This document shows, in pieces, positions 35,685 to 44,724 of a stretch of DNA of 64,000 bases; position 1 is the first letter of the stretch; each line of letters starts with the position of its first letter. Position numbers and translations under genes: made by a program. The notes beneath the pieces are model-generated. The model did not search any database. It worked only from the letters and a program-made list of their open reading frames with translations, and was not told the DNA's origin. The DNA comes from CAVXSP01 sp963764505 (lineage in GTDB: Bacteria; Acidobacteriota; Vicinamibacteria; Vicinamibacterales; SCN-69-37), in NCBI GenBank assembly GCA_963764505.1, contig CAVXSP010000001.1:3410001-3474000 (forward strand). The letters are read 5' to 3'.

Positions 35685-36863
35685 TCATTCCAGCCAGACG
35701 GGCGGCTCGATCCGCCCGACGAGCGGCGAGGCGTACGCGGCGAAGGCCGGACGGATGCTGTGGCCGTCCTCGCCAATCCAGTCGACGGGAAACAGACGCT
35801 CGACGCCGGCGACCTGCTCGAGGGGCACGAGCGCGGTCTTGATCGAATAGCCGGGTCCGGCGCGGCGCTCGAGCGCGACCATCACGCCGGAGGCTCCGTC
35901 GATCGCCGCGCGCACGGCCGCCTGCCCGCAGAGCCGCGCCTCGCGCCAGTCGATCTCAGACCGCAGGCTGGCGGACGCCCGCCCGAGCAGTCCCGGCTTC
36001 TCGGCTCGTGCCTTCAGTCCGAGACGCTCGGTCACCAGCTGCGCCAGACGATGTCCGAGATTCGTGGCGAGCGGACCGCGGGAGCTCGCGCGCACGTCGG
36101 CACCGAAGGGATCGCCATTCTGATCGAGCTGTCCCTCACAGACGACCACGACGCAGCGGCCGAGCCGGTCGAACACGCGCTGCACGTCGTCGAACAGCCG
36201 ATCCAACCCGAGCTGGCGCTCCGGCACGTAGATCAGATGCGGCGCGCCCTCGGGATCGCGCGGCACGAGCGACGTCGCTGCGGCAATCCAGCCCGCATGG
36301 CGGCCGAGGACCTCGAGGACCTGCACCTGTCCCGGCAGGGCGCGGTTGTCCGCGCCGATGTCGCGCGCGGCGCAGGCGAAGAAGCGCGCGGCCGAAGCGT
36401 AGCCTGGCGCGTGGTCGGTGCCGGCCAGATCGTTGTCGATCGTCTTCGGCACGCCGACCACCGCAAGCTCCTGCCCGGCATCGCGCGCGAGCGCCGCCAG
36501 GCGGTGCGCAGTCTCCATCGAGCCGTTGCCGCCGGTGTAGAACAGAATCCGAGTCTCCCGGGCGCGGCAGATGCGCAGGACACGCTCGAAATCCGCCGTC
36601 TCGATCGGACGCCGCGAGCTCCCCAGCGCCGACCCCGGCGCCTGCCCCACGGCAGCCAGGGCGCCGGGCGGGAGCGCGGACAGGTCGACGTAGTCTCCGG
36701 TGAGCAGCCCCTCGATCCCGTGCCGGGCGCCGAGAATCGGGCCGATCTCGGGGTGGCGGCTGACCTCTTCGATGATCCCGATCAGGCTCGCATTGAGGAC
36801 GGCCGTGGGTCCCCCGCTGTGGGCGACGAGCGCCCCGCGACGTGCACTCAGGATTCCACCCAC
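35685..36863 (-). CDS. 6-phosphofructokinase, probably pyrophosphate-dependent
   Basis: A 392-residue PfkA-fold enzyme. HSGGPTAVLNASLIGIIEE forms the first phosphate loop. FYTGGNGSMETAHRLA replaces the ATP-type GGDGS. PKTIDNDLAGTDHAPGYASA has the Lys preceding TIDND that is characteristic of PPi-dependent enzymes. ATGHAGW-like LGRHAGWIAAATSL and GQLDQNGDPFG follow. It phosphorylates fructose 6-phosphate in glycolysis, reversibly if PPi-linked. GTG start at 36863 overlaps the end of the glycerol kinase gene by 16 bases, so the two are co-transcribed. Confidence 0.8.
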   Translation of the reverse strand: MGGILSARRGALVAHSGGPTAVLNASLIGIIEEVSRHPEIGPILGARHGIEGLLTGDYVDLSALPPGALAAVGQAPGSALGSSRRPIETADFERVLRICRARETRILFYTGGNGSMETAHRLAALARDAGQELAVVGVPKTIDNDLAGTDHAPGYASAARFFACAARDIGADNRALPGQVQVLEVLGRHAGWIAAATSLVPRDPEGAPHLIYVPERQLGLDRLFDDVQRVFDRLGRCVVVVCEGQLDQNGDPFGADVRASSRGPLATNLGHRLAQLVTERLGLKARAEKPGLLGRASASLRSEIDWREARLCGQAAVRAAIDGASGVMVALERRAGPGYSIKTALVPLEQVAGVERLFPVDWIGEDGHSIRPAFAAYASPLVGRIEPPVWLE

Positions 36864-38332
36864 CGGCGCGCCCGAGCCAGCGCGCGCCGCCAGCCCGCCG
36901 TCAACTGCCGGCGCGTCGCCGGCTTCATGACGGGCGTGAACCGCCGGTCGACCTTCCACTGCCCGGCGATCTCGTCGCGGTTCTTCCAGTAGTCCACGGC
37001 CAGGCCCGCGAGATAGGCCGCGCCCAGCGCGGTCGTCTCCGAGACCGTCGGCCGGACCACCGGTACGCCGAGCAGGTCGGCCTGAAACTGCATGAGCAAA
37101 TCGTTCGCGCAGGCGCCGCCGTCCACGCGGAGCTCCTTCGTGCGGATCTTCGCGTCGCTCTCCATCGCACGGAGCACGTCGGCGACCTGATAGGCGATGC
37201 CCTCCAGGGCCGCCCGCGCCACGTGGGCCCGCGTCGATCCTCGGGTGAGGCCGACGATCAGCCCGCGGGCGTACGGATCCCAGTGCGGCGCGCCGAGGCC
37301 CGCGAACGCCGGCACGAAGTAGACGCCGCCGTTGTCGGCTGCGCGCGCGGCCAGCGCCTCCACCTCGGACGACGAGCCGATGAGGCCGAGCCCGTCGCGC
37401 AGCCACTGCACGACGGCGCCCGCGATGAAGATGCTGCCTTCGAGCGCGTACTCCGTCCGCCCCCCGACGCGCCACGCAACGGTGGTCACGAGATTGTTGC
37501 GCGACGTCATCGGCCGGTCGCCCGTGTGCATGAGCATGAAGCAGCCGGTGCCGTACGTGTTCTTCACCATGCCCGGCCGCGTGCAGATCTGCCCGAAGAG
37601 CGCTGCCTGCTGATCGCCGGCGATTCCGGCGACGGGGATGGCCGCGCCCAGCAGGTGGGATTCGCCGTAGATCTCGCTCGACGACCGCACCTCCGGCAGC
37701 ATCGCGCGCGGTACGCCGAACAGCCGCAGCAGCTCGTCGTCCCACTCGCCGCGATGGATGTTGAACAGCATCGTGCGCGATGCATTGGTGACGTCGGTCA
37801 CGTGGGCGCGCCCGCCGGTGAGATTCCAGACGAGCCACGAATCGATGGTCCCGAACGCCAGGTCGCCGGCGCGCGCCCGGGCGGCCGCTCCCCGGACGTG
37901 GGACAGGAGCCATTGGAGCTTCGTCGCGGAGAAGTACGCATCGATCACGAGACCGGTCTTCCGCCGGATGGTCGTACCCAGGCCGCGGCCGCGCAGCCGG
38001 TCACACGCCGCGGCCGTACGGCGGTCCTGCCAGACGATCGCGTTCGCGATGGGCTTGCCCGTCCGGCGATCCCAGATGAGCGTCGTCTCCCGCTGGTTGG
38101 TGATGCCGATTGCGGCGATGTCGGCGGCCGTCAGGCCGGCACGCGCGAGAACCTCGCCGGCGACGCTGGACTGGGTCGCCCAGATTTCCTGCGGATCGTG
38201 CTCGACCCAGCCAGGCTGGGGGAAGATCTGCCGGAACTCCTGCGATGCCATCGCCACGACCGAGCCCGCCCGGTCGAAGACGATCGCCCGCGAGCTCGTC
38301 GTGCCCTGGTCGAGCGCGAGGATGTACTTCAT
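36848..38332 (-). CDS. glpK: Glycerol kinase
   Basis: A 494-residue FGGY-family kinase of normal length. DQGTTSSRAIVFDRAG (8-23) is the phosphate-1 loop. IAAIGITNQRETTLIWDRRT, FGTIDSWLVWNLTGG and AGIAGDQQAALFGQ follow. TYGTGCFMLMHTGD is the nucleotide-binding region and DGGACANDLLMQFQADLLGV the FGGY C-terminal signature. It makes glycerol 3-phosphate in the cytosol. No glycerol facilitator or dehydrogenase is next to it; its operon partner is phosphofructokinase. Confidence 0.96.
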   Translation of the reverse strand: MKYILALDQGTTSSRAIVFDRAGSVVAMASQEFRQIFPQPGWVEHDPQEIWATQSSVAGEVLARAGLTAADIAAIGITNQRETTLIWDRRTGKPIANAIVWQDRRTAAACDRLRGRGLGTTIRRKTGLVIDAYFSATKLQWLLSHVRGAAARARAGDLAFGTIDSWLVWNLTGGRAHVTDVTNASRTMLFNIHRGEWDDELLRLFGVPRAMLPEVRSSSEIYGESHLLGAAIPVAGIAGDQQAALFGQICTRPGMVKNTYGTGCFMLMHTGDRPMTSRNNLVTTVAWRVGGRTEYALEGSIFIAGAVVQWLRDGLGLIGSSSEVEALAARAADNGGVYFVPAFAGLGAPHWDPYARGLIVGLTRGSTRAHVARAALEGIAYQVADVLRAMESDAKIRTKELRVDGGACANDLLMQFQADLLGVPVVRPTVSETTALGAAYLAGLAVDYWKNRDEIAGQWKVDRRFTPVMKPATRRQLTAGWRRALARARRWVES

Positions 38333-38446
38333 CGTCGTCCCAAGCCGGCGAGCAGCGCCGTCCCTTCACCGAGATACGGATTCATCCGCGCGCACAGCCT
38401 ACGTCAAGTCGCGGCGGTGAGACCATCCCCGCCGCCGTCATCCCTG

Positions 38447-39619
38447 TCAGGAGCGCGCCGCCCGTCCGCTGCGCCGCGCCTGCTCCTCGGCGGCCAGCTG
38501 GAAGGCCGTGTTGCCGGCGGGGATGCCTGCGTAGACCGCGGTCTGGAGAAGCGCCTCTTCGACGTCGCTCCACTCGAGCTCGCGATCGAGGCCGGCCGAG
38601 AGGTGCAGGCGGAACTCCTCCCACCGGCCGAGGGCCGCCGTGATGACCAGCACGAGCAGGCGCCGCGTCCGGTGGTCCAGACCGGGCCGCACCCAGATCG
38701 CGCCCCACGGAACCCGCGTGACGAGATCCTGGAACGCGCGCGTCAGCTCCGTCGCCGACGATAAGGCGCGGTCCACGTGGTCGCGGCCGAGGGCGCGCCG
38801 TCGCACATCGAGGCCTGCCGCAAACGGGTCCTCGGGCCGTTCGACGAGGAACTCGAGCAGCGCCCTCGTGAAAGCGCGGGGCAGGCCGAGATTCGAGAGA
38901 TGTGCGGTGCCCAGCCGGACGACCCGCGCTCCGGGAATCCCGGCGGCCAGAACCGCCCCGTGCTCGTGCCAGGGCATCGAGACGTCGGCATCGGCGCTCA
39001 CGATGAGCGTGGGCGTCCGAATGTCGCCAAGCCCGGCGGTCGCGTCGTGGTCGCGCACCGCCGCGCAGCAGCCCGCGTAGCCCCCGGCGTCGGTGGCCAG
39101 GAACGTGCTTCGCGCCGACGCCACCAGCGGGTCGTCTGTCTCGAGCCGGGCCGGCGTGAAGAAGCGCGCCATCACGGCGTCGGCGACGGCTGGCATGCCT
39201 TCGGCCAGGACGGCGACCCGCCGCGCCTCCATCGCCGCCGGATCGATCATGCGCGGGGACGTGTTGGCCAGCACGGCATGCGTCAGCCGATCCGGAGCCT
39301 GAATCGCGAGCCACTGCCCGACCATTCCGCCGAGCGACAGGCCGCACCACCGCACTCGATTGATGCCCAGCCGATCGAGCAGGGCGAGCGCGTCACGACC
39401 GAGCTGCGCGATCGTGTACTCGCCGGCCGGTGCGTCGGTCGCGCCGTGCCCGCGCAAGTCGTACCGGAGGACCCGGAAGTGCTCGAGCAGGTCGGGCGTC
39501 TGCGGATCCCACATGCCGTGGTCCAGTCCGAGGGAGTGCGCCAGCGCGACGGTCGGACGGCCGCGGCCGCCTTCGAGCCGGTAATAACAGCGAAGCCCGT
39601 TCACCTCGACGAAGGCCAT
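38447..39619 (-). CDS. pcaL: Fused 3-oxoadipate enol-lactonase / 4-carboxymuconolactone decarboxylase
   Basis: A 390-residue bifunctional enzyme. Residues 1-260 are an alpha/beta hydrolase (PcaD) with nucleophile Ser95 in GLSLGGMVG and the base region FALVHG-like VALAHSLGLDHGMWDP. Residues about 275-380 are a carboxymuconolactone decarboxylase domain (PcaC; ELTRAFQDLVTRVPWGAIWV, LLVLVITAALGRWEEFRLHL). It performs the two steps that turn 4-carboxymuconolactone into 3-oxoadipate. The PcaD-PcaC fusion is known in actinobacteria and others. Last gene of the leftward pca operon. Confidence 0.92.
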   Translation of the reverse strand: MAFVEVNGLRCYYRLEGGRGRPTVALAHSLGLDHGMWDPQTPDLLEHFRVLRYDLRGHGATDAPAGEYTIAQLGRDALALLDRLGINRVRWCGLSLGGMVGQWLAIQAPDRLTHAVLANTSPRMIDPAAMEARRVAVLAEGMPAVADAVMARFFTPARLETDDPLVASARSTFLATDAGGYAGCCAAVRDHDATAGLGDIRTPTLIVSADADVSMPWHEHGAVLAAGIPGARVVRLGTAHLSNLGLPRAFTRALLEFLVERPEDPFAAGLDVRRRALGRDHVDRALSSATELTRAFQDLVTRVPWGAIWVRPGLDHRTRRLLVLVITAALGRWEEFRLHLSAGLDRELEWSDVEEALLQTAVYAGIPAGNTAFQLAAEEQARRSGRAARS

Positions 39620-39622
39620 GCG

Positions 39623-40945
39623 CTACTCCTCGATCAGCCGGCGCCTGAACGCCTCGGCCGCCCCGAGATATCGCTCGGGCTCGTCGAGCGTGTCGAGCTC
39701 CTCCTCCGACAAGAGATCGGCGATCTCGGGGACGGCTCGCAGGATGCGGGAGAGCGGCTGGCCGGCGGACCCGGCGCGCCCGATGGCGTCGCGCAGGAGC
39801 GCCTGCGCGCGGTCCCGGCCAAGCACCGACCCCACGCGCATCGCCACACGCTCCGCAAAAATCGCTCCGTGCGTGGCTTCGAGGTTTTCGCGCATGCGGC
39901 CGGGATCGACCGACAGGCTGGCCGCGGCATCGCGCATCGCCTCGAGGGCCGCGCCGGTCGTTTCGATCGCTTCCGCGACAATCGGCCACTCGGCGTGCCA
40001 CGCGCCGACGGATCGTTCGTGCTCCTGCACGAGAATCGTGAGCGCGGACGCCACCAATCCCGGAAGCCGGGCCGCGGCAGCGAGCGCAACGGCGCACCCG
40101 ACGGGGTTGCGCTTGTGCGGCAGCGTCGACGACCCGCCGCCGGCCTCGGCCGCTTCGCCGACCTCCGTCTGCATCAGGAGGCTCAGGTCGCGCGCCATCT
40201 TGCCGAGCATACCCGTGTAGATGCCGCAGGCGGCCACCACCGCCGCCAGTCGATCGCGATGTGTGTGCCATGGCGCGGGCGGGTTCTCGAGCCGAAGCTC
40301 GCGCGCGAGCGCCGCCGCCACGGCCGGCCCGTGGGCGCCAAGCGCCGCGAGCGTGCCGGAGGCGCCGCCAAACTGCAGAACGCCCGCGGCCCGGCACGCG
40401 TCCTCGAGTCGCGTCCACGACCTCGCGAGCGCACCCAGCCAGCCCGCCGTCTTCAATCCGAACGTGATCGGCGGCGCCGGCTGCAGGAGCGTCCGGCCGA
40501 GCATGACGTCGCCGGCGTGGCGATCGGCGAGCGACCGCAGCGAGCCGGCGAGCCGGGCATGGTCGGCGCCGAGGACGGCCGACGCGCGCACGACGAGCCG
40601 GACGAGCGCCGTGTCGACGATGTCCTGGCTGGTCGCGCCCCAGTGCACGAACTTCGCCGCCTCCGGATCACGAGCGCGAACGCGGGCGGTCAGCGCGTCG
40701 ACCAGCGGCACGGCCAGCGTGCCGGACGCCCGCGCCTCGTGCGCCAGGACCTCCGCGTCGAATCGGTCGGACGCCGCGGCGGCCGCAATCGCCTCCGCCG
40801 CGGCCGCAGGGATCACGCCGAGCCGCGCCTGCACGCGAGCCAGCGCCGACTCGACCTCGAGCATGGCCCGAAGCACGGAAGGGTCCCCGAACAGGTCGGC
40901 GAGGGCATCCGTCGTGGCGAGCGCGTGGACGAGCCGGGCCGCCAT
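39623..40945 (-). CDS. pcaB: 3-carboxy-cis,cis-muconate cycloisomerase
   Basis: A 440-residue member of the fumarase/adenylosuccinate lyase superfamily. VHWGATSQDIVDTALV is conserved region 1-2. GGGSSTLPHKRNPVGCA (about 272-288) is the signature loop with the catalytic serine. The C-terminal helices ADLFGDP-type N-terminus (ALADLFGDPSVLRAMLEVES) match bacterial PcaB. It converts 3-carboxymuconate to 4-carboxymuconolactone. The start at 40945 overlaps nothing essential and lies 5 bases from the pcaG stop. Confidence 0.94.
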   Translation of the reverse strand: MAARLVHALATTDALADLFGDPSVLRAMLEVESALARVQARLGVIPAAAAEAIAAAAASDRFDAEVLAHEARASGTLAVPLVDALTARVRARDPEAAKFVHWGATSQDIVDTALVRLVVRASAVLGADHARLAGSLRSLADRHAGDVMLGRTLLQPAPPITFGLKTAGWLGALARSWTRLEDACRAAGVLQFGGASGTLAALGAHGPAVAAALARELRLENPPAPWHTHRDRLAAVVAACGIYTGMLGKMARDLSLLMQTEVGEAAEAGGGSSTLPHKRNPVGCAVALAAAARLPGLVASALTILVQEHERSVGAWHAEWPIVAEAIETTGAALEAMRDAAASLSVDPGRMRENLEATHGAIFAERVAMRVGSVLGRDRAQALLRDAIGRAGSAGQPLSRILRAVPEIADLLSEEELDTLDEPERYLGAAEAFRRRLIEE

Positions 40946-40949
40946 CCCG

Positions 40950-41525
40950 TCACGCGTCGAAGAACACGGTCTCGGCCGGTCCCTGGAGCCGGATGACGAA
41001 CTCCCAGATCGCGCCGCCAGCGGCGCGGGCCAGCAGCGTCGGCCGTCGATCCTCGGGCACGATCGACAGCAACGGATCGCTCCCCAGCCACGGGTCCCCC
41101 TCGAAGTACAGACGCGTGCGCAGGTGCCGCAGCAGGCCGCGCGCGAACAGGACGACGTCGACGTGGGGCGCCTGGGACCCGTTGACGTCGCCGCCGGGCA
41201 CCGCGCCGGGGCGGATCGTCTGGAACGTCGCCCAACCTTCCTCGTCAGTGCTGCGCCGGCCGAAACCCGTGAACCGTTCGTCGGGCGGCGTCTCTTCGCG
41301 GCTGCTCGCGTAGGTCCCCGCCGCGTCCGGCTGCCAGAGCTCGATGAGAGCGTCGGAGACCGGCGCGCCGTCACCGTCGAGCACGCGCACGCGCAGGTCG
41401 ATGCGCTCGCCCGACGTGGACGGCGTGACCAGGCACGCGAGCCCGTCGGCGCAGCCCGGCACGACGTGAAAGAAGGGGCCGATCGTCTGCGAGGCGGTCG
41501 CGAGCAGCCGTGGGGGCGACGGCAT
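40950..41525 (-). CDS. pcaG: Protocatechuate 3,4-dioxygenase alpha subunit
   Basis: A 191-residue intradiol dioxygenase-fold subunit. TASQTIGPFFHVVP begins the domain. VRVLDGDGAPVSDALIELWQ and PDAAGTYASS follow, then FTGFGRRSTDEEGWATFQTI and PHVDVVLFARGLLRHLRTRL. It lacks the full iron ligand set, as expected for alpha. It pairs with PcaH. Its ATG overlaps the pcaH stop (ATGA). Confidence 0.94.
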   Translation of the reverse strand: MPSPPRLLATASQTIGPFFHVVPGCADGLACLVTPSTSGERIDLRVRVLDGDGAPVSDALIELWQPDAAGTYASSREETPPDERFTGFGRRSTDEEGWATFQTIRPGAVPGGDVNGSQAPHVDVVLFARGLLRHLRTRLYFEGDPWLGSDPLLSIVPEDRRPTLLARAAGGAIWEFVIRLQGPAETVFFDA

Positions 41526-42232
41526 CAGGTGCGTCCCTCGAACGGCGTCGAGTGTCGGCCCCGGAGCACGATGTCGAAGCGGAAGCCGAGCGCACGCATC
41601 GGCCGGGTCAGCGCCAGATCGAATCGCGCGACCAGGCCCTGCCGCGCATGCTCGCCGGGCACCGAGTGGAAGATCGGATCGAACGGAAAGAGCGGATCGT
41701 GCGGGAAGTACATCTGCGTCACGAGCCGTGTCGCCAGCGAGCGGCCGAACAGCGAGAAGTGGATGTGCGCCGGCCGCCAGGCGTTGTGGTGATTGCCCCA
41801 CGGATAGGCGCCCGGCTTGATCGTCACGAACTCGTATCGTCCGTCCGCATCGGTCAGGGTCCGGCCCGCGCCGCTGAAGTTCGGATCGAGCGGCGCGGGG
41901 TGGTTGTCCTTCGCGTGCCGGTACCGGCCCGCGGCGTTGCACTGCCAGATCTCGACGAGCGTGTGCGGGACCGGGCGGCCGTCCTCGTCGAGGACCTGTC
42001 CGGATACGACGATCCGCTGCCCCTGCGGCTCGCCGGCGTGCTGCGCCGTCAGGTCGTTGTCGTTCGGCCCGATCGGCAGCAGGCCGTACACGGGCGCGGC
42101 CAGGTCGGCCAGTCGGTCGGGAATCGCGACCAGGGGCTGCAGGGGGGCGCGCCGCAGCGTGGACCGATACGGCGGGTACAACAGCGGCGGCTGACTGCCG
42201 CTCACGGACAGATGGTGGAAGGGCTCGGTCAT
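41525..42232 (-). CDS. pcaH: Protocatechuate 3,4-dioxygenase beta subunit
   Basis: A 235-residue catalytic subunit. The iron ligands are recognisable: Tyr in WQCNAAGRYRHAKD, Tyr in IKPGAYPWGNHHNAW, and His-x-His in WRPAHIHFSLFG. It splits the protocatechuate ring between the two hydroxyls to give 3-carboxy-cis,cis-muconate. It lies directly downstream of pcaJ with a 4-base overlap and is followed by pcaG. Confidence 0.96.
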   Translation of the reverse strand: MTEPFHHLSVSGSQPPLLYPPYRSTLRRAPLQPLVAIPDRLADLAAPVYGLLPIGPNDNDLTAQHAGEPQGQRIVVSGQVLDEDGRPVPHTLVEIWQCNAAGRYRHAKDNHPAPLDPNFSGAGRTLTDADGRYEFVTIKPGAYPWGNHHNAWRPAHIHFSLFGRSLATRLVTQMYFPHDPLFPFDPIFHSVPGEHARQGLVARFDLALTRPMRALGFRFDIVLRGRHSTPFEGRT

Positions 42233-42999
42233 AGCGAGGCGCCGTGCGCCCTGGCGGTGCGCGCGTTCAGATCCCGCAGCGTCGCGAGCTCGTGCCGCGT
42301 CGGCGGCGGCGTCTCGGCGAGGGCGGCGGAGAACCGGACCGGCCATCCCGTCTGTTCGACGACGCGCGCGCGTGTGATGCCTGGGTGCAGACGGACCACC
42401 TGCAGCTCCTTCGTCTCCGGATCCGGTTCCATCGTACACAAATCGCTCACGACCAGCACGGGGCCGGCCGTCGCCAGGCCGAGCGCGCGCCGTTCCCGCC
42501 CGGTGCGTCCGTGTCCGAGCGAGGTCAGGAACGCGAGACGCGCGACGAACGTGCGCGGCGTCTGCTGCATGACGATGAACACCTTCTGGCACGCGGTGGC
42601 GATCTCCGGCGCACCTCCGCCGCCCGGCAGCCGCACGGCCGGATGGGCGTACTCGCCGATGACGGTGCTGTTCAGGTTCCCGAACCGGTCGACTTCCGCG
42701 CCGCCGAGGAACCCGACGGTGATCCGGCCGCCCTGGAGCCAGTACTGGAACATCTCGGGCACGGAGACGGTCGTGAGCGCCGTTTCGCACAGCTCGCCGT
42801 CGCCGATCGACAGCGGGAGCACGTCCGGCCTGGTCTCGAGCGTCCCGGATTCGTACACGAGCCGCAGGCCTGGAGCGTGGGTCAGACGAGCCAGGTTGCA
42901 CGCGGCCGACGGCAGGCCGATCCCGACGAAGCACACGTCGTCGTCGGTGAGCGCGCGCGCTGCCGCGATGGTCATCATTTCCGCCGACGTGTGGCTCAT
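42229..42999 (-). CDS. pcaJ: 3-oxoadipate CoA-transferase subunit B
   Basis: A 256-residue class I CoA-transferase beta chain. The catalytic glutamate lies in LVYESGTLE, the counterpart of the family SENG motif. CFVGIGLPSAACNLARLTH and GGAEVDRFGNLNSTVIG are also conserved. With PcaI it moves CoA from succinyl-CoA to 3-oxoadipate. It overlaps pcaI and pcaH by 4 bases each. Confidence 0.92.
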   Translation of the reverse strand: MSHTSAEMMTIAAARALTDDDVCFVGIGLPSAACNLARLTHAPGLRLVYESGTLETRPDVLPLSIGDGELCETALTTVSVPEMFQYWLQGGRITVGFLGGAEVDRFGNLNSTVIGEYAHPAVRLPGGGGAPEIATACQKVFIVMQQTPRTFVARLAFLTSLGHGRTGRERRALGLATAGPVLVVSDLCTMEPDPETKELQVVRLHPGITRARVVEQTGWPVRFSAALAETPPPTRHELATLRDLNARTARAHGASL

Positions 43000-43826
43000 G
43001 CCGGCGCTCCTGCCATCGGCGCGCCGAACACGTGCGCGTCGATCCACCTCCGGAACGCGTCGCGATCCCGCGAGATGGCGTCCCACGCGACGTAGAACGC
43101 GTTGTCTCGCGTGTAGTACCCGTGGGTGTACGACGGGCGCGCGCCGCCCGGCACGACGGCCACGGCCGTGATCGTCCAGGACGGCAGGATCACGGCGTTG
43201 ACGCTGCGCGGCGGCAGCGCGTCGACGATCTCCTCCACGGTCACGAGGGATCGGCGCGCCGCCAGGACGACTTCCTTCTGCACGCCGACGATGCCTTCGA
43301 TCAGCACGTTGCCCGTGCGGTCGGCCATCTGCGCGTGGATGACGCCGACGTCGGGGCGGTGGGCGGGCACCGCGGCGAGGGGCTCTCCGGTGAACGGGCA
43401 TGCGACGAACTTCACCCGCCGGTTCACGGCCGGCAGGTCCGATCCCACGTAGCCGCGGAAGAACGCCGAGGGCATGCCGGCGGCGCCCGCCGCGTAGGCA
43501 TGGGCCATGGCGGAGTGGCTGTGCTCCTCGATCTCGAGTGGCGCCGGCCAGCCGCGCTCGACCGCGTCCCGCAGACGATGGAGCGACCCGACGCCGGGGT
43601 TGCCGCCCCATGAGAAGACGAGCTTTCGGGCGCAGCCGCTGCCGATCATCTGGTCGTACAGCAGGTCGGGCGTCATGCGGATCAGCGTCAGGCTCTCGAG
43701 GCGCTGCCTGATGATCTCGTGGCCCGCCGCGAACGGGATGAGATGCGTGAACCCCTCGAGCGCGACCGTGTCGCCCGGACGGACCAGGCGCTTGATGGCC
43801 TCCGGCAGCGGCAGGAATTCGCTCAT
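42996..43826 (-). CDS. pcaI: 3-oxoadipate CoA-transferase subunit A
   Basis: A 276-residue class I CoA-transferase alpha chain. LVRPGDTVALEGFTHLIPFA is the CoA-binding glycine loop region. LVFSWGGNPGVGSLHRLRDA and HAQMADRTGNVLIEGIVGVQ follow. It is the first gene of the leftward pca operon (I-J-H-G-B-DC), 89 bases from the divergent regulator gene. Confidence 0.92.
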   Translation of the reverse strand: MSEFLPLPEAIKRLVRPGDTVALEGFTHLIPFAAGHEIIRQRLESLTLIRMTPDLLYDQMIGSGCARKLVFSWGGNPGVGSLHRLRDAVERGWPAPLEIEEHSHSAMAHAYAAGAAGMPSAFFRGYVGSDLPAVNRRVKFVACPFTGEPLAAVPAHRPDVGVIHAQMADRTGNVLIEGIVGVQKEVVLAARRSLVTVEEIVDALPPRSVNAVILPSWTITAVAVVPGGARPSYTHGYYTRDNAFYVAWDAISRDRDAFRRWIDAHVFGAPMAGAPA

Positions 43827-43874
43827 CGACGGCAGCGCGGCCCAGGATAGGAACCGGACCCTCTATCTGTCAAC

Positions 43875-43903
43875 CGATAATCGCTCGAGCTGTGCGATAA
43901 TCG
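43875..43903. promoter_or_regulatory. Candidate PcaR operator, two 9-base direct repeats
   Basis: CGATAATCG occurs at 43875-43883 and 43895-43903, a 20-base centre-to-centre spacing, which is two helical turns. Each copy is itself nearly palindromic. It lies between the divergent starts of pcaI (43826) and pcaR (43915). IclR-type regulators bind paired sites of this kind as tetramers. It would control both operons. Confidence 0.6.
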
Positions 43904-43914
43904 TCCGCACGACC

Positions 43915-44724
43915 ATGGGCGCTGCGTCGATGGCGGCCGTTCGCGCCGCGGGGCCCGCCCGCCCGCCGGCGGGCTCCGATCCCGACTTCATGCTCTCGCT
44001 GGCCCGCGGCCTGTCCGCGATCCGGGCCTTCGGCGAGGGCCACGCCGAGCTCACCGCGGGCGAAGTCGCGGAGCGCGCCGGCCTGTCGCGCGCGTCGGCG
44101 CGGCGGTGTCTGCACACGCTGTCGGTGCTGGGCTACGCGCGCGCCGCCCGCGGCCGCTACGGCCTGACGCCGGCGATTCTGGCGCTCGGACAGGCCTACC
44201 TGGGCTCGGTCGCCGTCGCGCGCCTCGCGCAGCCGGTGCTCGAACGCCTCGTCGACGAGCTGCACGAGTCGTCCTCGGTCGCTGTCCTCGACGGCGACGA
44301 GATCGTCTACGTCGCCCGTGCCGCGGCGCGCCGGATCCTGTCGGTCGGCCTTTCGATCGGCAGCCGCCTCCCCGCCGCATGCACGTCCATGGGCCGCGTG
44401 CTGCTCGCCGCCGCCGACGACCGCACCCGCGCCCGCCACCTTCGCCGGGTGAAGCTGCGGCGCTACACGGACCGCACGATCACGGACCGGGACGCGTTCG
44501 CGGCCGCGCTGGACGCAGTCCGCGCGCAGGGCTACGCGATCGTCGACCAGGAGCTCGAGCTGGGTCTTCGCGCGTGCGCCGTCCCGATCGCCGCGTCGGA
44601 CGGCACGGTGGTGGCGGCGCTCAACACGGGCGTGCATGCGAGCCGCGCGGATACCGCCACCTTGAAGCGCGAGTTCGTCCCCGTCCTCAAGCGTGCCGCC
44701 CGGGAGATCGGCGCCGCTCTATGA
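43915..44724 (+). CDS. pcaR: IclR-family regulator of the beta-ketoadipate cluster (PcaR-like)
   Basis: A 269-residue protein. The winged helix-turn-helix (about 25-85) reads AELTAGEVAERAGLSRASAR and RCLHTLSVLGYARA. The effector domain (about 100-265) has IVYVARAAARRILSVGLSIG, SRLPAACTSMGRVLLA and ALRAQGYAIVDQELELGLRA, typical of PcaR/PcaU/PobR IclR proteins that respond to protocatechuate or 3-oxoadipate. It is divergent from pcaIJHGB and its stop overlaps the pcaF start. Confidence 0.9.
   Translation: MGAASMAAVRAAGPARPPAGSDPDFMLSLARGLSAIRAFGEGHAELTAGEVAERAGLSRASARRCLHTLSVLGYARAARGRYGLTPAILALGQAYLGSVAVARLAQPVLERLVDELHESSSVAVLDGDEIVYVARAAARRILSVGLSIGSRLPAACTSMGRVLLAAADDRTRARHLRRVKLRRYTDRTITDRDAFAAALDAVRAQGYAIVDQELELGLRACAVPIAASDGTVVAALNTGVHASRADTATLKREFVPVLKRAAREIGAAL

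Noticed and set aside
35685..37913. 742-codon frame that would fuse phosphofructokinase to an N-terminal extension
   Set aside because: The extension is the glycerol kinase gene read in another frame. The kinase has full family motifs.
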